The notes beneath the pieces are model-generated. The model was not told the origin of the DNA, ran no database searches, and saw only the letters and a program-made list of their open reading frames with translations. From assembly GCF_014356525.2 (NCBI RefSeq), contig NC_052505.1, forward strand, positions 46,483,844 through 46,547,843: 64,000 nucleotides of DNA, in the 5' to 3' direction. The stretch comes from Nilaparvata lugens. Its lineage: Eukaryota > Arthropoda > Insecta > Hemiptera > Delphacidae. Below, piece after piece: positions 36,667 to 48,600 of the stretch (the first letter of the stretch is position 1; the number at the start of each line of letters is the position of its first letter). Made by a program: the position numbers and the translations under genes.

Positions 36667-37198
36667 TGTGTCAAATATGATAAATGCTAATTAAAAAAGT
36701 GATAAAATGATAAGCGAAAATGCTTAAAAAAGAGACACAAACCGGGACTTACAGTGAAACAGTGATGTGCAGAGTGTTTGGATACTCATAGACAGGTATT
36801 TATACTTAAGTTTTTTATAATGCTCTAGCGCCCCCAATGTTTTGTTTTAATTCTTGGCTAGTTTACAGGCTGTGACTTATTTTCCAACCGGCTTAAATAC
36901 ATAATATATTCTTGACTAGAAAGTAATAGCAGTTTAGGCTTATAAAATATAATCTCTCTCTATAAACATATATTTTTTACAGTACTAATAATATAAAATT
37001 TTCTTTAAAACATATAATTTCTCTTTATTTAAAGCTATTGATTCCCCAAAAAGTAATACAAATTTTACTTCGCCTGTTTTCCTCAATACTCATATAAGTT
37101 ATCTATAATTTTCAATATGGTTATTGACTTAATTTCAAATAATTATTCAATGAGCTCGGCTCTCATCATCAGTCCCACGTTGGTACGGCATGTTTCTC

Positions 37199-39203
37199 TG
37201 ACGTTATTCTTTATATTTAAATAACGATTAGCCTCCTGCTTAGCATCAGTCGGTAAAGCAAGAGATATTTGATATAATCATATAATTAGGTCGTGGTTTT
37301 TTAATAGGATTCAGTCTCATAAAAATCTTTCCAGGCCTAGGTATGGGCTTCTCCTATAACTCTTGTAATTCAATAAAAATAAATATATATAAATATGATA
37401 CTTATACTATAGTGTTGAGGAATAAAAATAAATTGCACACCATAAACATATCATACATATATTAAACAATAATGCAAAAGAAAATAGATCGAGGCAAAAA
37501 AATATATAAAGAGCGATAAAAAATATAATATAAAAATAGAACAATAATTTAAATCAGTAAAATATCACAGGCTAAACTTTATATTCTAGATTTATGGCAC
37601 GAATCATTACCATGTGCCTTTATCTTAAAATTCATATGCATCCTTTGGCATGTAGCTGCGATATGCTCTTGTTAATACTTGTTGACTTGGACAATTCAAT
37701 TAAAAAATAGGTTCTTTAAGATCAACTTGATAAATTAGCCACTAATAATCCAAATATATATATATATATTAAAATCTCTAGTACTTAGTAGATTTCTTTG
37801 TATCGAATATATATTTTATCTCAGGGTGCAAGATTCGGCACCTGACGGAATAGGTAGAGCCATTCATCTAGTGAATTAGAGCTATAACAAACTATCGCAA
37901 ATTATATTGCAAAAATTAAATATCATATGCATATGTTTTAATAGCCTAGATTTTATACTTCTTTGATCCAAATGGAATTTTCTGAAATGTATTGATCTAT
38001 ATTTTTTCTTCAATAAAATACCTTTAATACTAATTTTACTTGCGCAAGTATTTCTCTTATTAATTTCTTAATTATAATAAAAACCCTTTCGGCGAGCTAG
38101 CTTTGATTATTAGATAGATTCGAAGCACTAGGGCGCCCATCACTAATTCAATATTTATCACTCACGTGTCGAAAATCTTCTTGTAAGCCGCCGATGTCGA
38201 TCCAACTCCATGTGGTCCTGGAATATGGTAGCCGGAATCGTCTCTTCCAAGGGGTTATAAATTTATTTGAAATTGAAAATGACTTCTGCTTTACAATAGC
38301 ATCACGAAGTCTTTAAGAAATTTAATAATTTGATTTAACTTTAACTTTTACAAATTTATTAGCAAGGTACTACGCTCTAAAATATTTGGGGTCCTCTCAT
38401 GGTGGCATTTGGCTGGCGAGTGCTGGTTCTCCTTTCTCAATTTTACAAATCTTATTTCCGACTTTCAAATTAACATAAAATTTGAATATCTTAGTCCTCC
38501 GCCATTTAGGTTCAAATAGATCGTACAAAAAATATCAAATTATTACTCAGGTTGTGCGTTTAATAATTTCTTTGCCTTCGAGCCATATCGATAACATAGA
38601 CTTTACAATGTTTTTACACAAATCCAGTACATTTATATAAATATATAGAAATATTTTTGAATTGGCCTACAGTTGCCGCCTATTAACTGCCGTTTTGCTA
38701 TTGGTGCATGCAAATTTTATTCGGTATTCATGCGCCTGGTACCTCCTATTTCCTGAATACACTTAATTATTTTTATTTGGTTTTTTGGTTATGCTCTCTA
38801 CATGCTAGCTAATATTCTATACACTAATATTTATTTCATGCTACCTAATAATTAGCCACGTGATCATGTGTTTTTTCACATTGCATACTGTTTGATTGCA
38901 ATAGAGCTCTGCCAAGGGGTTTTGGTCAGATTCTACGTTGCTCGATTTGATCGATCTCTAGGTCACCGATCCCTGAATACATATACCTAACCTCAATCTT
39001 CAAAATATTTTATATAATAATATATTTATTAGCAACAAATTCCTTCAAATCCTTTTTAGGTTTTTGTACCGTTTAGCCAGAACAAGCTGATGCTATCTAA
39101 TCTTAGTTATTATCTATTTGGCGATATTAGCCAGTTACTTTATTTTCAGACCTATTACTATTTCGGTTAGGGATTTTTATCTACCCAAATTCGATGCTTT
39201 ACA
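37199..39203 (-). repeat. 5' LTR (relative to coding strand)
   Basis: This is the partner of 29858-31865. On the minus strand it lies upstream of the gag frame, so it should hold the promoter. No TATA assignment is attempted because the sequence is AT-rich throughout. Confidence 0.9.
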
Positions 39204-39204
39204 C

Positions 39205-39245
<41 letters not shown>

Positions 39246-39972
39246 TGTGTGTGTGTGTGTGTGTTGTGTGTGTGTGTGTGTGTGTGTGTTTGTGTTTGTG
39301 TGTGTGTGTGTGTGTTGTGTGTGTGGTGTGTGTTGTGTGTGTGTGTGTGTGTATGTGTGTATGTGCGTCTGTGTAGGACACGATATCTCATCTCCCAATT
39401 AACGGATTGACTTGAAATTGAGAACTTAAGGTCCTTTCACTATAAGGATCCGGCGCGAACAATTTCGATCAAATGCAATTCAAAATGGCGGCTAAAATGG
39501 CGAGAAACAAAAACAGGGTTTTTTGTGATTTTCTCAGAAACGGCTCCAACGATTTTGATCAAATTCATAACCAAAATAGTCATCAATAAGCTCTATCAAC
39601 TGCTAGTCCCATATCTGTAAAAATTTCAGGAGCTTCGCCCCATCAATGCAGATAGATTCCCAATTATCAGGCTTCAGATACAATTGAAACAAAAAAAATC
39701 AACTGGAGTAGATTGAGCATGAAAATCTCTACAATTAATGTTTAGTAACATTTTCACCTAAAATTGAAAATAAGCTTTAAATTCGAGAAAATGTGATTAT
39801 TCAATTGCAAGTTGATTCTATCAAATCACTCACTATGAAGAGATAGCAGACCTCATGTGTGTCTCCAGCGTTATTGCCCTGTCACCAGCTGGCTCAAATC
39901 TTTGAATAGTAGACTTTAGATGCGCGGGAACACTAGCGTCAGGTGATGAATTTTCATAACGGCAAGGAAAGT
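39204..39972 (+). repeat. Family D array, unit 0 (no peptidase)
   Basis: It continues the unit begun at 29717: TG microsatellite (39206-39365), then the shared non-coding body to 'actatgaagagata' at about 39846. It then has a 46-bp segment found nowhere else in the array (starting GCAGACCTCATGTGTG), then the shared tail 'ctcaaatctttgaatagtag' and GCAAGGAAAGT at 39962-39972. Where units 1 and 2 carry the peptidase, this unit has the 46-bp segment. Confidence 0.85.
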
Positions 39973-40008
39973 TGTGTGAGTGCGCCACACCAGATTTTTG
40001 GGTATTGG

Positions 40009-40068
<60 letters not shown>

Positions 40069-41734
40069 AGTGTATGTGTACACGATATCTCATCACCCAA
40101 TAAACGGAATGACTTGAAATTTGGAACTTAAGGTCCTTCCCCTATAAGGATCCGACACGAACAATTTCGATCTAATGCAATTCAAGATGGCGGATAAAAT
40201 GGCCAAAATGTTGTCAAAAACAGGGTTTTCCGCGATTTACTCGAAAACGGCTCCAACGATTTTGATCAAATTTATACCTAAAATAGTCATTGATAAGCTT
40301 TATCAACTGCCACAAGTCCCATATCTGTAAAAATTCCAGGAGCTCCGCCCCATTTATGAAAAGTTTGATTTTGGATTCCCAATTATCAGGCTTCAGATAC
40401 AATCTAAGAAAAAAATTCCAATTGGAAAAGATTGAGCATGAATACAATTAATGTTCAGTAACATTTTCACCTAAAATTTTAAATAAGCTCGAAATTCGAG
40501 AAAATGTTATTATTTCAATTGCAAACAGTTCAACAAATGTTGATTCTATTAAATCATTCACTATGAAGAGATAAAATCGACGGCGAGCGCCCTGTGTTGG
40601 AGAGTGGTGGAGACGATGCTGAACTTCGGCGCGAGAACGAGTCATTAAGAAAACAATTGGCGCGCTTAAGGTGTGAGTGGGAGGCAGCTGTTGACCGCTC
40701 TATTCAAAATGAGTTGCTAGTGATGAGCATTTCTGAGAGGAGTGTAGTGGACAGCGCAGTGCAGACCGACAGCGATGCTTTGGAGGAAAATTCTTGTGGT
40801 GATCTCGCGGATAATAACTCTCAGGACTCGCCAGATTTCGTTTCAATGTCAAATCATATAAAATCTATTGAATATTATAAACAACAAAGTGAGAAACTGA
40901 AAAGTGACGTTGAAGAGTTGACAGCTGTCAACTCATCTTTAAATGAAGAACTGTTAAAACTCAATAAGACTGTTGATAGTTTGCTTCGAGTTGATAAAGA
41001 GAATGATGATCTTAAACTCAAGTTGAAATTATTAGTTGACAGAAAAAATGATCATTTTAGTAGTAGTGATAAATGGGTTGAGGATCATATAATTGCTGAC
41101 TATTTTAGTAGTTTCAATAATAGTGTAGGTTCAAATTTGAATTGTTTATTTTTCAGCCCTGCTATAGCTCAGCTACTCAAGGCTGGTACTGAAGAAAGTG
41201 TTAAGGACACAATCCTCAACTCTTCATATGCTGATTGTAAATTTGTATGTTTGTGTGTGAATAATGGTGATAATGTCGAAAGGCCTGATGATGGCAACCA
41301 TTGGTCCCTTCTATTCATTCACAGGGAGTGTCATACACATACAGCTAAAGCCTATCACTTCGACTCTATATTGGGCATAAATAATAAATCTGCTCTGAAA
41401 ATTGTAAATAATCTAAATATATCGGAGTCATGTTATATGGAAGTCCCCTGCATTCAGCAGAGGAACGGGTATGAATGTGGAATCAATGTTTTAATTAATG
41501 CAAAATTTATATTGAATTACTATTGTGTGCCTGGTATTGATGAACCTTTTTCTGATTGGTATATTGAGTCCATGAAGAATATTAATGTGAATAAGCAGAG
41601 TGCTGGAACTGCGCTTTTGACACCTCCTAGCTCTTCTCCTGTTCCATCCCCCTCACTCAAATCTTTGAATAGTAGACTTTAGATGCGCGGGAACACTAGC
41701 GTCAGGTGATGAATTTTCATAACGCAAGGAAAGT
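39973..41734 (+). repeat. Family D array, unit 1 (intact peptidase frame)
   Basis: The period is 1762 bp, measured between successive GCAAGGAAAGT words (39962 and 41724). Order: TG microsatellite (40009-40070), non-coding body, peptidase frame, shared tail. The junction lacks the first 130 bp of the full family D head. Tail sequence 'ccacaccaga' runs straight into 'tttttgggtattgg'. Confidence 0.9.
40594..41682 (+). CDS. C48-family (Ulp1/SENP-like) cysteine peptidase of a repeat element
   Basis: Ulp1/SENP peptidases cleave SUMO or related tags from proteins. The catalytic residues are visible by position: His236 in GNHWSLLFIH, Asp257 in AYHFDSI, Gln289 and Cys295 in QQRNGYECGINV, the Q-x-N-x-x-[DE]-C-G signature. 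The spacing is normal for the family. Residues 1-150 are charged coiled coil (LRRENESLRKQLARL; QSEKLKSDVEELTAVNSSL), which could oligomerise or bind a partner. The tail is Ser/Pro-rich. The open frame has no ATG before 40723. Numbering here counts from a GTG at 40594, and the frame is open back to 40567, so either translation starts at Met44 or an upstream exon is spliced in. It sits in a tandemly repeated element, not in a host-like gene context. Whether it is expressed is unknown. Confidence 0.85.
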   Translation: MLESGGDDAELRRENESLRKQLARLRCEWEAAVDRSIQNELLVMSISERSVVDSAVQTDSDALEENSCGDLADNNSQDSPDFVSMSNHIKSIEYYKQQSEKLKSDVEELTAVNSSLNEELLKLNKTVDSLLRVDKENDDLKLKLKLLVDRKNDHFSSSDKWVEDHIIADYFSSFNNSVGSNLNCLFFSPAIAQLLKAGTEESVKDTILNSSYADCKFVCLCVNNGDNVERPDDGNHWSLLFIHRECHTHTAKAYHFDSILGINNKSALKIVNNLNISESCYMEVPCIQQRNGYECGINVLINAKFILNYYCVPGIDEPFSDWYIESMKNINVNKQSAGTALLTPPSSSPVPSPSLKSLNSRL

Positions 41735-41769
41735 TGTGTGAGTGCGCCACACCAGATTTTTGGGTATTG

Positions 41770-41816
<47 letters not shown>

Positions 41817-41929
41817 GTGTGTGTGTGGTGTGTGTGTGTGTGTGTTGTGTGTGTGTGTGGTGTGTGTGTGTGTGTGTGTGTGTTGTGTGTGTGGTGTGTG
41901 TGTGTGTGTGTTGTGTGTGTGTGGTGTGT

Positions 41930-41963
<34 letters not shown>

Positions 41964-43453
41964 CGGAATGACTTGAAATTTGGAACTTAAGGTCCTTCCC
42001 CTATAAGGATCCGACACGAACAATTTCGATCTAATGCAATTCAAGATGGCGGATAAAATGGCCAAAATGTTGTCAAAAACAGGGTTTTCCGCGATTTACT
42101 CGAAAACGGCTCCAACGATTTTGATCAAATTTATACCTAAAATAGTCATTGATAAGCTTTATCAACTGCCACAAGTCCCATATCTGTAAAAATTCCAGGA
42201 GCTCCGCCCCATTTATGCAAAGTTTGATTTTGGATTCCCAATTATCAGGCTTCAGATACAATCTAAGAAAGAAAATTCCAATTGGAAAAGATTGAGCATG
42301 AATACAATTAATGTTCAGTAACATTTTCACCTAAAATTTTAAATAAGCTCGAAATTCGAGAAAATGTTATTATTTCAATTGCAAACAGTTTGACAACTGT
42401 TGATTCTATTAAATCATTCACTATGAAGAGATAAAATCGACGGCGAGCGCCCTGTGTTGGAGAGTGGTGGAGACGATGCTGAACTTCGGCGCGAGAACGA
42501 GTCATTAAGAAAACAATTGGCGCGCTTAAGGTGTGAGTGGGAGGCAGCTGTTGACCGCTCTATTCAAAAGAGTTGCTAGTGATGAGCATTTCTGAGAGGA
42601 GTGTAGTGGACAGCGCAGTGCAGACCGACAGCGATGCTTTGGAGGAAAATTCTTGTGGTGATCTCGCGGATAATAACTCTCAGGACTCGCCAGATTTCGT
42701 TTCAATGTCAAATCATATAAAATCTATTGAATATTATAAACAACAAAGTGAGAAACTGAAAAGTGACGTTGAAGAGTTGACAGCTGTCAACTCATCTTTA
42801 AATGAAGAACTGTTAAAACTCAATAAGACTGTTGATAGTTTGCTTCGAGTTGATAAAGAGAATGATGATCTTAAACTCAAGTTGAAATTATTAGTTGACA
42901 GAAAAAATGATCATTTTAGTAGTAGTGATGAATGGGTTGAGGATCATATAATTGCTGACTATTTTAGTAGTTTCAATAATAGTGTAGGTTCAAATTTGAA
43001 TTGTTTATTTTTCAGCCCTGCTATAACTCAGCTACTAAAGGCTGGTACTGAAGAAAGTGTTAAGGACACAATCCTCAACTCTTCATATGCTGATTGTAAA
43101 TTTGTATTTTTGTGTGTGAATAATGGTGATAATGTCGAAAGGCCTGATGATGGCAACCATTGGTCCCTTCTATTCATTCACAGGGAGTGTCATACTCATA
43201 CAGCTAAAGCCTATTCGACTCTATATTGGGCATAAATAATAAATCTGCTCTGAAAATTGTAAATAATCTAAATATATCGGAGTCATGTTATATGGAAGTC
43301 CCCTGCATTCAGCAGAGGAACGGGTATGAATGTGGAATCAATGTTTTAATTAATGCAAAATTTATATTGAATTACTATTGTGTGCCTGGTATTGATGAAC
43401 CTTTTTCGGATTGGTATATTGAGCTCATGAAGAATATTAATGTGAATGAATAG
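41735..43453 (+). repeat. Family D array, unit 2 (broken peptidase)
   Basis: The order is the same as unit 1, with a longer interrupted TG tract (41771-41961). Similarity to unit 1 stops near 43446, so the shared tail and GCAAGGAAAGT are absent and the array ends here. Confidence 0.9.
42454..43453 (+). pseudogene. C48 peptidase pseudogene (second copy)
   Basis: This copy is about 98 percent identical by eye to 40594-41593. One base is missing near 42570, which breaks the coiled-coil start. Five bases are missing near 43214, which remove the catalytic His-Phe-Asp neighbourhood and shift the frame. The Gln/Cys signature survives in another frame (43226-43453), and a stop follows VNE, ahead of where unit 1 has its Ser/Pro tail. 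It cannot make an active enzyme. Confidence 0.9.
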
Positions 43454-45696
43454 TATAAATTGAAAATATAGTATAAATGAAATATAAATATAATGGGGTA
43501 CCTTAGTCCTCCGACACACCCAGAACCTGACAGGAGTGGACAGCGACTATCTCATCCATCGACACCGTACGCCAGCGACAGGGAAAGACTGTTTTGAAAG
43601 AGTCTCGAATTGGCGTGTGCGTTAGGCGCCAAAACCGGACACTTTTACATCCGTACAGAAACGACAAAGTCAGACACATCAAATCTCTGACACTTCAAAA
43701 ACAAGACAGTCAGGTTATACTTCTTGGACGGACTGTACTACGCAGAGCTGACTGGTTTTCAAACAATGGTATTGTTCTGATGAATCCCCACATGTAGGCT
43801 ATTCTTAACAAGACCATGGACAATTTATTTCTGAAACCTATCACTCTTTTCTATCCCTCTTCGTAGTAATATCAGTCGATGACTTATCTTGTAACTGTAT
43901 AATTCCTATTTATCAGTCCTATATATATTTTATAAGTCCTATATATCATTCCTATTTTGTGCAGTTGTCTCTCTTTTCTGCAGTTATTTGGAGCTTAAAT
44001 AATAGAACTATTAGTAAATTTCATGACACAAAACAAAAATAGCTTCACTTAATAGGTCAATTGTCAAGATTAGTGAGTACACTGAAACTTCTCTATAATT
44101 CGTAGTTTTGTCATCAAAAACACTGTAATTAGTATTCCCATAAAGATAAATACACTAATATGCCATAGTAACTGATAACTCCAGTAATGAGTTCATCGAA
44201 AATTATGCTACAGTAACTAATAACTCCAGTGATGAGGAGACCGAAAATCACATCAACTGATGAAGTGAATTGGAAAAAAGGGTGTTGTGATTTATCATTA
44301 GTAAGCTGCATGCAATTACCACAATTTACCCATTTATCCATAACAGCTAATGCTATTCAAGAATAATCACATATACTGTCCTTAATGCCCCGAATTCAGC
44401 TGATTAATATACAAATTTTACATCAACTCGCTTTCGTTAATGTCTGTCTGCCTGTCTAGGTATTGTTTGTTTCCAACATAGCCTATATGTATTAGATAAT
44501 ACAACTTGTGATAGCAATACCTTTAACGTAATAGTAATTGGTATTATTAGTTTAGGGATTTTGAATTCTGATTGTTAATTATTTACCCATACGGAGTGAA
44601 CTTTAAAGTTCTATGGATTCACATATAATAATATAACTAGAGACACCCTTGGTTGAAGAACTCGCTCTTGAACAGTTGTATTGATCTCTGAAATCTTTTA
44701 CAAGTATGTCAAATCAATATTTAACAATATTTTCTAATATTCATTCATATAGGCTATATTATGAATTAATTATGGGCAAAGATGGGATCAGTATCAATGA
44801 TATAATTTTCTCGTATTTTGTTTTATCAGCCTCGATATTGCAGAGCTTGATATATAATTCGTCACCCTCCAAAATTCGTATTAAATGCTTGGTCCCGTAA
44901 GCTACAAATTATATAGGTTCTACTGTGTTGAATGTAGTCTAGGCCTACTGGAGGGTTAATTACTCGAACATTGAGAATTTTGAATATAATAAAATTATTC
45001 AGTATTGTTTTTCATTTTGAATGTCGTTTTCAATACTGGAAGATATACAGTTATCATTTCCCAAATAGCGGGAAAATGTTATTTTTTCATGATAATATTT
45101 TGATGATTGATTTTTCTACGTTTCAACGACGGGATTTGCTTTTGTCTGTATATGTATGTTGGCATGTTTGTAAATTAGCTTTTGATGATTACAGCTTGGC
45201 AATGCTCTCGGTTTTATTTATAACAGGTAATATTGTCATCGTCAATACACGCCAATCAGTCATTGGATGTTTTTCCGATGTCCGAAGGGCTAATTGAAGT
45301 GACATATTGACAATGAGATCTGTTTATAAATGCTGTACGAGGTCTACTGTTCACAGAACTACTAGCTACAAGTATTCAACTGCAGAAGTCGGAAATAGAC
45401 ATTTCATTTTACTCATGGAAGACACCCACCCTTATCTATCTACTTCACGTCTATGAAGATAACAATATCAAAGAAACAGAGTTGAAAGTACAAAGACATA
45501 GAGATGGAAATTTAGAAGTGAATGAATTGCTATAATTCAATTACTCAGGTATATCAAAACTGACTACTTTAGCATTTACCTGATTGATATTACCGCAATC
45601 ATTATGTTTTAAATTCAAATTTGCGTTGCGTTGCTGTCACTCGGCTGCTCTCTGCACCATTTTCTCGAATCATGCAATAACTTCAAAAAAATGACG
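43454..45696. other. Mixed non-coding DNA between array and right arm
   Basis: A 67-residue frame at 43594-43797 (KSLTLQKQDSQVILLGRTVL) has a protein-like composition but no recognised family. It could be a 3' exon of the neighbouring element. At 44160-44245 a ~45-bp unit 'taactccagtratgag' is duplicated. About 44440-44640 resembles the inverse-arm sequence near 27185-27320. Near 45340, 'gaggtctactgttcacagaactactag' recurs at 50243. The 108-residue frame at 44971-45297 is not recognised. Confidence 0.4.
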
Positions 45697-48600
45697 TCAA
45701 CAAACTTGGTGACTCAACACATCTGTCTCGTTTTCAACTGACAATGGCAAACTCTTTCGATCAGCTGTTTTCAACTGACGATGAAAAACTCTCTTGATCA
45801 ACTGTTTTTAACTGACGACGGAAAACTCTCTCAGTCAGCTGCTACTCGGTTGATGAATATTATTACCGTACCTAATCATTTTTAAGTTCCCTCAGTGAGT
45901 TATCCTAAACATGAGTCCTAATCCAAATGATGATTCTCGTATCACAAAATCTATATTTCAAACTATATACTATATTTCAAACTTAATCAAAATCGTTAGA
46001 GCCGTTTTCGATTTCCATCAGACATACAAACAAACTAACAAACAGAAATTGAATACGATGATAAATACGTCTATAGTAACATCCATATGGGAACGTCTGT
46101 TATAGTAGACTGCACAAAACTAATCCGATGTTAGTTGGAAGAGCTGAGTACCTCCTCACCCCTTACCATAAACTTTGCCAATTCTTCAGGTGTACTGTAT
46201 TATGAAAATATCAATATTAATTCTTACTTATAATCAGCTGCCTAGGGGGCCTAGGCCCCCCTCAAGGATCAGATAAATAATGAAAATGCAGGTCTATCTA
46301 CACGAATCCTCAGAGTCTCATAATGATTTAATACTTTTCTTTATCAGCAGTAGTATAATTCCTTCTACAGTATCAACAATGTAGCAAAATTGCCTTGAAA
46401 GTATCGGTAGAGAGTAATAAATAATATATTTTTCTCTGTGGTATAATTTGAATACAGAATGGGTACACTTATTGATCAGAGAACAATAAGTGAGTTATTG
46501 AATAAATTTCAATGTGAGAATTAACAAGTTGCAAGATGTCACAGTGAAAGCAAAAGAAAGGGCACAATCAGACAATCAAAAATGTATGTAAAGGGTTGTT
46601 GAGAATTAAGGAAACAGCTTGATGTATCTTGAGCTTTCTAACTGGAAGTTATTTTCCAATTAGAATATGATCCACAATGAAATTGTTGAAAATGTCATTG
46701 TAAAAGAAAAATGTATCTTTTTTCATGATTTTTAAGAAATCTGTTTCAGTGTATTCCTACTCTAGGGCCTCTCTGTAGACCCATATTTCTAATACCACAT
46801 TTGTATAAAATTGGAAAAAATGAAGCATATAATAACATCTTCTAATGTAACATTTATGGGGAAAAACCCAGGTTCCTCTATCCTTTGGGGGTATATTCCT
46901 CCCCCCCCCCCAATACCATTTGGTTTTACCCCCCCCCTTTAGCAGTTTGGTGAAATGGCACCACTGAAGTTGAATGAAATCAACTTGGTAATTGTATGGC
47001 AAAAGCAATTAAGCCATTCATTTCAATCATTGAGAGAAAAACCAATAAGATGCTCATATTATCTTCTCAAATCTTAATACATTAACAATACACTACCGGT
47101 AATTCACGTGTAAATAATACTAGATTTAAATGAACATTATGGTCGATTTAATGGTCGATTTAAATGAACATTAAATGAAATGTTTGTTTTCTTCTGAATG
47201 TCTATACTTGAGCATTCTGTTAATTTCGAACAGAGATCACTTTTACGGAGTTTTCTCAGATGATGCAGCATTCACTGAGGAATATCCAACACATAACTCA
47301 ATAATCCAGGAGAGAGTCATCTAAAATTAAAACTATTAGTGCAATATTGCTAAATTATTAGTGTTTTTCAATAAATTATTAATCCGATAAATGTCTCTTA
47401 ATTAAATGATAAGTTATGGAATTCCAAATATTATAATATTTTTCGCATTCCCATTTTTCTTTTTTTTATATTTGAATCGCTTCATTTGGGTCACTCGTTG
47501 TTTAGTCGAATATAGTATTTAATAGTATTATTCAGGTATATCTATCACATAAATCTCTCTCAGCAGCTACTATATAAACGCTTAAAATAGGTTGCTAGGG
47601 AACGATAATGATAAGAATATGTGATGAATAATCTATCCTGTTCTAGGCGAGCCATATTTCTGTATCAAAGATATCCAAAAACTTCAACACTAAAATGTGA
47701 ATATCTTTGAAACGGTTTGATATATTTATGAGCGATTTCCACCATTCATTGTCTCTTGAAATTCTTTATTATTCGAATCTTGTATTAAAACCTTCCCATA
47801 GAAAATTTTTGATTCAATGTGGCGGAACGAAGATGGCAGACCAAAATTATTTTGAAGCTACCTATAGAATTTTTTCAATTTGAATAAAATCCCAGTGGAG
47901 CCCACTGTTATATTATCTTTGGAAAAGGAACATTAAGCTGTTTTCCTATTAATATTACGCTGTAGGCCTAAGTGAATCCATAGGACTTCATAGGTTTCTC
48001 CGTATGGTTAAATGATTCAGAATCAGAATTCAAATTTTGTTAAATCAATAATACCAACGACATAGCAACTGCCATCACAATTTGTATCATTAATATTACG
48101 CGTATGCTACTGAAGGATAATAGTCAGGCAGACACACAGGAGCAAGTTATTTTGTCTCATGCAGTACTTTCAATGTTACTTTTATATCCTGAAAAAGGAC
48201 GAAGAAGTGAGTAAAATATTTTGTTGTTCAACGAACTTGACCTGTAAAAAGGTTCGAAGAGTGCGTGTTCAAAATTTGAAGCTGATCGATCAACTCTTTC
48301 TAAAGTTATTGTAGTGCATTCAAACAAACAAGCAAACCCACAGACTGGCAACAACTTTGAACTTGAGTAAAAAGTAAGAACTTGCTAACGCTCGTTCAAC
48401 AAATATTATTGAGAGAACAACGGGCGGTATTATCAAGTTGGGAGCACATAACTTGAAGGAGTAAAATTATTTCAGTGTAGGGGATTGTGTATTTCACAAG
48501 AGAGTGTGGTTCTGAGGGATATAGGCCTATAGTGAGAAAGTGAAGAAGTGAGGATTTAATTGAATTGCAGTTTTAGTTTTTTTTTGCACGGCCGGCCCTC

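Larger units (their letters stand above)
29858..39203 (-). mobile_element. 9.3-kb gag-only LTR retrotransposon with ~2-kb LTRs
   Basis: Two near-identical LTRs (29858-31865, 2008 bp; 37199-39203, 2005 bp) flank 5.3 kb. On the coding (minus) strand each LTR starts TGTAAAGCATCGAATTTGGG and ends AATAACGTCA. Just after the 5' LTR is GCCGTACCAACGTGGGAC, a possible primer-binding site. Only a gag-like frame is present (36666-33862). No protease, reverse transcriptase or integrase motif was found in the remaining 2 kb. LTR identity is about 99 percent by eye, so the insertion is young. It interrupts a family D repeat beside a TG microsatellite, which hides any target duplication. It must have been mobilised by another element's enzymes. 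Confidence 0.9.

Noticed and set aside
39118..39410. Cys/Val and His/Thr repeat frames
   Set aside because: They are translations of the TG/CA microsatellite. The same applies at 39833-40131 and 41679-42065.
44971..45297. 108-residue frame with hydrophobic stretches
   Set aside because: No family was recognised, the composition is as expected for AT-rich DNA, and there is no conservation evidence in the window.
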